Positions 13,847-16,215 of a stretch of 16,215 bases of DNA are shown here, piece after piece. Position numbers and translations under genes: made by a program. The number at the start of each line of letters is the position of its first letter. Within the stretch, counting starts at the first letter, position 1. The notes beneath the pieces were generated by a model. That model was not told the origin of the DNA. It worked only from the letters and a program-made list of their open reading frames with translations, and searched no databases. Origin of the DNA: Sphingomonas sp. GTDB lineage: Bacteria; Pseudomonadota; Alphaproteobacteria; Sphingomonadales; Sphingomonadaceae. The stretch is taken from positions 1 to 16,215 of the forward strand of contig JAICVC010000033.1 of assembly GCA_025935515.1 (NCBI GenBank), in the 5' to 3' direction.

Positions 13847-14884
13847 CTAAGCCGCGATCAGGGCCCCGCGATAGATTTGGTCCTCGAGCGTCCGGCCAGC
13901 GCCGAGTGCGACGCAGCTCATCGGATCGTCGGCGAGGTGAACCGGCAGACCCGTCGAATCCTGGATGACTGTGCTGATTTCGCGCAGCAGCGAGCCGCCG
14001 CCGGTCATGGTGATGCCCTGGTCGATGACGTCGGCGGCAATTTCCGGCTGGGTATGCTCGAGCGCGGTTCGCACGACTTCGACGATCTGGTTGACCGGTT
14101 CGCTCAACGCGTCGGCGATCTGGGCCTGGTTGAGCTCGATTTCGCCCGGCATGCCGCGGCCGACGTCGCGGCCACGGACCAGCGTCGTCAGGCCCTTGCC
14201 GTCGCCCGGGCGGACCGCGGCGCCGATTTCCAGCTTGACCCGCTCCGAAGTACCCTCGCCGATCAGCAAATTGTAGTTGCGCCGGACGTAGGACGCGATC
14301 GCATCGTCCATCTTGTCGCCGCCGACCCGGGCCGAACGGCACAGCGCGAGCCCCTGAAGCGAAATGACCCCGACCTCGGTGGTGCCGCCGCCGATGTCCA
14401 CGACCATCGAGCCGACCGGCTCGGCGACCGGCAGGCCGGCACCGATCGCCGCGGCCATCGGTTCCTCGATCAGCGAGACCCGGTCGGCACCGGCGTTGCT
14501 GACCGCATCACGAATCGCGCGCCGTTCGACATTGGTCGCGCCTGACGGGATCGAGATCACCACTTCGGGCCCGCGCGAAAAGCGGCTCGGGCCGCCGTGC
14601 GCCTTGCGGATGAAATGCTTGATCATCTCCTCGGCGACCTCGAGGTCGGCGATGACGCCGTTTCGCAACGGCCGGATGGTCTTCAGGTTGTCGGGCGTCT
14701 TGCCCATCATCAGCTTGGCGTCGTCGCCGACCGCGCGGACGCGGCGCTGGCCGTTGGTCCATTCCAAGGCCACGACCGATGGCTCGCTGGTGACGATGCC
14801 CTGGCCGCGGACGTAAACGACCGTGTTGGCCGTGCCGAGATCGATCGCGATGTCTCGCGACGAGAAGCTGAACGGTGATCGCAT
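13847..14884 (-). CDS. mreB: MreB-family rod-shape actin homologue
   Basis: This 345-residue bacterial actin has the full nucleotide-binding set: phosphate-1 loop DLGTAN (15-20), LIEEPMAAAIGAGLPV (138-153) with Glu140, phosphate-2 loop VVDIGGGTTEV (161-171), GGDKMDDAI (188-196) and adenosine motif TGGGSLL (294-300). It polymerises under the inner membrane and guides peptidoglycan synthesis. I start at the ATG at 14884, giving the usual MreB length, because GGGGTGGGGAA lies just upstream; a TTG 39 nt earlier is in frame but less likely. The start MRSPFSFSSRDIAID keeps a short hydrophobic membrane-binding type N-terminus. No mreC follows: the hairpin cluster and a convergent GST gene do. Several stretches, such as EWTNGQRRVRAV and ALCRSARVGG, depart from typical alphaproteobacterial MreB as I remember it, so it may be a second paralogue. 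Confidence 0.93.
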   Translation of the reverse strand: MRSPFSFSSRDIAIDLGTANTVVYVRGQGIVTSEPSVVALEWTNGQRRVRAVGDDAKLMMGKTPDNLKTIRPLRNGVIADLEVAEEMIKHFIRKAHGGPSRFSRGPEVVISIPSGATNVERRAIRDAVSNAGADRVSLIEEPMAAAIGAGLPVAEPVGSMVVDIGGGTTEVGVISLQGLALCRSARVGGDKMDDAIASYVRRNYNLLIGEGTSERVKLEIGAAVRPGDGKGLTTLVRGRDVGRGMPGEIELNQAQIADALSEPVNQIVEVVRTALEHTQPEIAADVIDQGITMTGGGSLLREISTVIQDSTGLPVHLADDPMSCVALGAGRTLEDQIYRGALIAA

Positions 14885-14904
14885 GATTGATTCCCCACCC
14901 CGAT

Positions 14905-14923
14905 TTGGGAAAACGAATCCCAA
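14905..14923 (-). promoter_or_regulatory. Inverted repeat in the mreB leader
   Basis: TTGGGA and TCCCAA, separated by 7 nt, form a perfect 6-bp inverted repeat about 20-40 nt before the mreB start and next to its G-rich ribosome-binding site. It could be a protein-binding site or a leader hairpin limiting ribosome access. Only the symmetry supports it. Confidence 0.3.
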
Positions 14924-15012
14924 TTCAAAGGCTTAGGCCCATGGGCGAACGCGGCCAGTAGCGTTAAGACCCGTTAAACGCAGAGCGTTCGCTCCATGCG
15001 TTGAATCGAAAG

Positions 15013-15774
15013 TTACTTGGACGGAACGAGTGCCGCCGCGACGAGGTAATTGAGACGCATGTCGTCGCTGCGATGGAGGCCGCGCGTCGGCGACCAGGCG
15101 ATGCCCTCGGTGTCGAGGCAGTGAAGGCCGGCATCGGCGAGCAGGACCTTCATCCGCTCGGGCGAGATGAACTTGTCGAAATCGTGCGTGCCTCTGGGAA
15201 TCCGGTCAAGGCCTTCGCCGAGCGTGATCATCATCAGCTTCGACCAGCCGGTCGCATTGGGCGTGGAGAGAATGAGGAGGCCGCCTGGTGCGAGCCGCCT
15301 CGCCAGCGCTTTCAGGAAGGCAGCCGGTTCGGCGACATGCTCGATGACCTCGAGCGACGTGACGAGGTCGAAGTGCCCTTCGAGTTCCTGCACGTCGCCA
15401 GCGCGATAATCGATCGACAGGCCCATCGCGGACGCGTGTTGCCGCGCGACCGCGATCACTTCCGGCGAGGCATCCACGCCGGTGACTTTCGCGCCTAGTC
15501 GCGCCAGCGGCTCGCACAGCAGCCCTGCGCCGCAGCCGACGTCAAGCGTGGTTTTGCCGTCGAGCGGCGTCCGGCCGCACTCGTCGCACTGCCAATGCTG
15601 GTCGATCCAGTCGCGGATGTACTTGAGCCGCATCGGATTGAGCTTGTGCAGCATGGCCTCGGGCCCGTCCGGGTCCCACCAGCGCGGCGCCTGGCTCGCG
15701 AACTGCGCGACCTCTTCGGGAACGATGCTGCTGGTCGCTCCGGGCAAGCCTACGCTCCTGCTTGTTTCCGCCAT
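15013..15774 (-). CDS. ubiG: Ubiquinone biosynthesis O-methyltransferase UbiG
   Basis: This 253-residue SAM-dependent enzyme carries out both O-methylations in ubiquinone synthesis. The family-specific start WWDPDGPEAMLHKLNPMRL (32-50) is present. SAM motif I is LDVGCGAGLL (77-86), with the acidic ribose-binding Asp101 in VTGVDAS. DLVTSLEVIEHV (136-147), LAPGGLLILSTPN (161-173) and the late RIPRGTHDFDKFISP (191-205) complete the UbiG pattern. The ATG at 15774 has a perfect AGGAGG with 5-nt spacing. An odd feature is a C63-DE-C66 pair in a short linker before motif I (WQCDECGRTP). The gene is divergent from lysC with 43 bp between, an arrangement I recall from other alphaproteobacteria. Confidence 0.95.
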   Translation of the reverse strand: MAETSRSVGLPGATSSIVPEEVAQFASQAPRWWDPDGPEAMLHKLNPMRLKYIRDWIDQHWQCDECGRTPLDGKTTLDVGCGAGLLCEPLARLGAKVTGVDASPEVIAVARQHASAMGLSIDYRAGDVQELEGHFDLVTSLEVIEHVAEPAAFLKALARRLAPGGLLILSTPNATGWSKLMMITLGEGLDRIPRGTHDFDKFISPERMKVLLADAGLHCLDTEGIAWSPTRGLHRSDDMRLNYLVAAALVPSK

Positions 15775-15817
15775 GCGTGCCTCCTAACAGTCCGCGACCC
15801 GCGACCCAAGGAGCCGC

Positions 15818-16215
15818 ATGCCCCGCATCGTCATGAAATTCGGCGGCACGTCGATGGCGGGGATCGAGCGCATCCGCAGCGTTGCCGCGCGCGTCCAGCG
15901 GGAGGCCGAGGCCGGGAACGAGGTGCTCGTCGTCGTTTCCGCGATGGCTGGCGAGACCGACCGGCTGGTCCAGCTGTGCCGCGAGGCGGCCGCGCTCCAC
16001 GACCCCAGCGAATATGACGTCGTCGTCGCGAGCGGCGAGCAGGTGACCGCGGGGCTGCTGGCGATGACGCTCCAGAACATGGGGCTGAAAGCGCGCAGCT
16101 TCATGGGCTGGCAGCTGGTCCGCGCTTCCGGCGTGCACGGCAATGCCCGCGTCGAGGCGATCGAATCCGCGACGCTCGACGAAGCGCTGAGCGGCGGCAC
16201 GATCGCGGTGATTCC
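15818..16215 (+). CDS. lysC: Aspartate kinase, N-terminal 132 residues (cut by window end)
   Basis: The frame from the ATG at 15818 runs off the right edge. AAGGAG at 15808-15813, 4 nt upstream, fixes the start. The protein opens with MPRIVMKFGGTSMAG, containing the KFGGTS motif that binds ATP in aspartokinases. It continues with VLVVVSAMAGETDRLV and VVVASGEQVTAGLLAM (the SGE motif), then MGWQLVRASGV. It phosphorylates aspartate as the first step to lysine, threonine, methionine and diaminopimelate. The regulatory ACT domains would lie beyond the window. Divergent from ubiG across 43 bp, so the two promoters must overlap or one must lie inside the other gene. Confidence 0.96.
   Translation, partial: MPRIVMKFGGTSMAGIERIRSVAARVQREAEAGNEVLVVVSAMAGETDRLVQLCREAAALHDPSEYDVVVASGEQVTAGLLAMTLQNMGLKARSFMGWQLVRASGVHGNARVEAIESATLDEALSGGTIAVI

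Noticed and set aside
13644..13850. 68-residue plus-strand ORF in the GST-mreB gap
   Set aside because: It is made entirely from hairpin-forming repeats, is Arg/Ser-rich, and has no ribosome-binding site or recognisable motif.

Overview
The window looks like chromosomal DNA of an alphaproteobacterium, most likely a sphingomonad. It is GC-rich and densely packed. It carries a TonB-dependent receptor of a type common in that group, a complex-I NDUFA9-like reductase gene, an alphaproteobacterial ubiG/lysC divergent pair, and short paired-palindrome repeats of a kind I associate with Sphingomonas-type genomes. The taxon is inferred from protein character and repeats, not from a marker gene.

Positions 1-10319 are dominated by enzymes and transporters that break down and salvage nucleic acids. 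In order: a TonB-dependent receptor (5' part only, minus), a VUT/YhhQ-type queuosine-precursor transporter (minus), then a plus-strand run of PfkB-type adenosine kinase, LOG-type nucleoside-monophosphate phosphoribohydrolase (GTGA overlap), NupC nucleoside transporter and an isopenicillin-N-synthase-like 2OG-Fe(II) oxygenase. Convergent to it is cytidine deaminase. Divergent from that is an S1/P1 nuclease coupled by an ATGA overlap to an outer-membrane-lipoprotein-type 5'-nucleotidase. Convergent to these is AMP nucleosidase. Read as a pathway: exported nuclease cuts RNA/ssDNA to nucleotides, the surface or periplasmic nucleotidase removes phosphate, NupC imports nucleosides, and the kinase, LOG, Amn and Cdd enzymes feed them into base and ribose-5-phosphate pools. 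The oxygenase and the receptor have no assigned substrate and are the least explained members.

Positions 10422-12873 hold tRNA-Leu(CAG), an NDUFA9-family reductase, undecaprenyl-diphosphatase uppP, and a small exported protein of unknown function with its own good promoter match. Positions 12908-14884 hold a glutathione S-transferase convergent with a somewhat divergent MreB; the roughly 270 bp between them contain no gene but a dense series of hairpins, two of which have mutually complementary loops. Positions 15013-16215 hold ubiG (minus) and the 5' part of aspartokinase lysC (plus), divergent with only 43 bp between them.

Two copies of an 85-88 bp paired inverted repeat (4739-4826 and 6255-6339) sit directly upstream of the ribosome-binding sites of the oxygenase and the nuclease. 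No stretch longer than 300 bp lacks a gene, and I saw no CRISPR array, transposase, prophage gene or classical GC-hairpin-plus-U-tract terminator.
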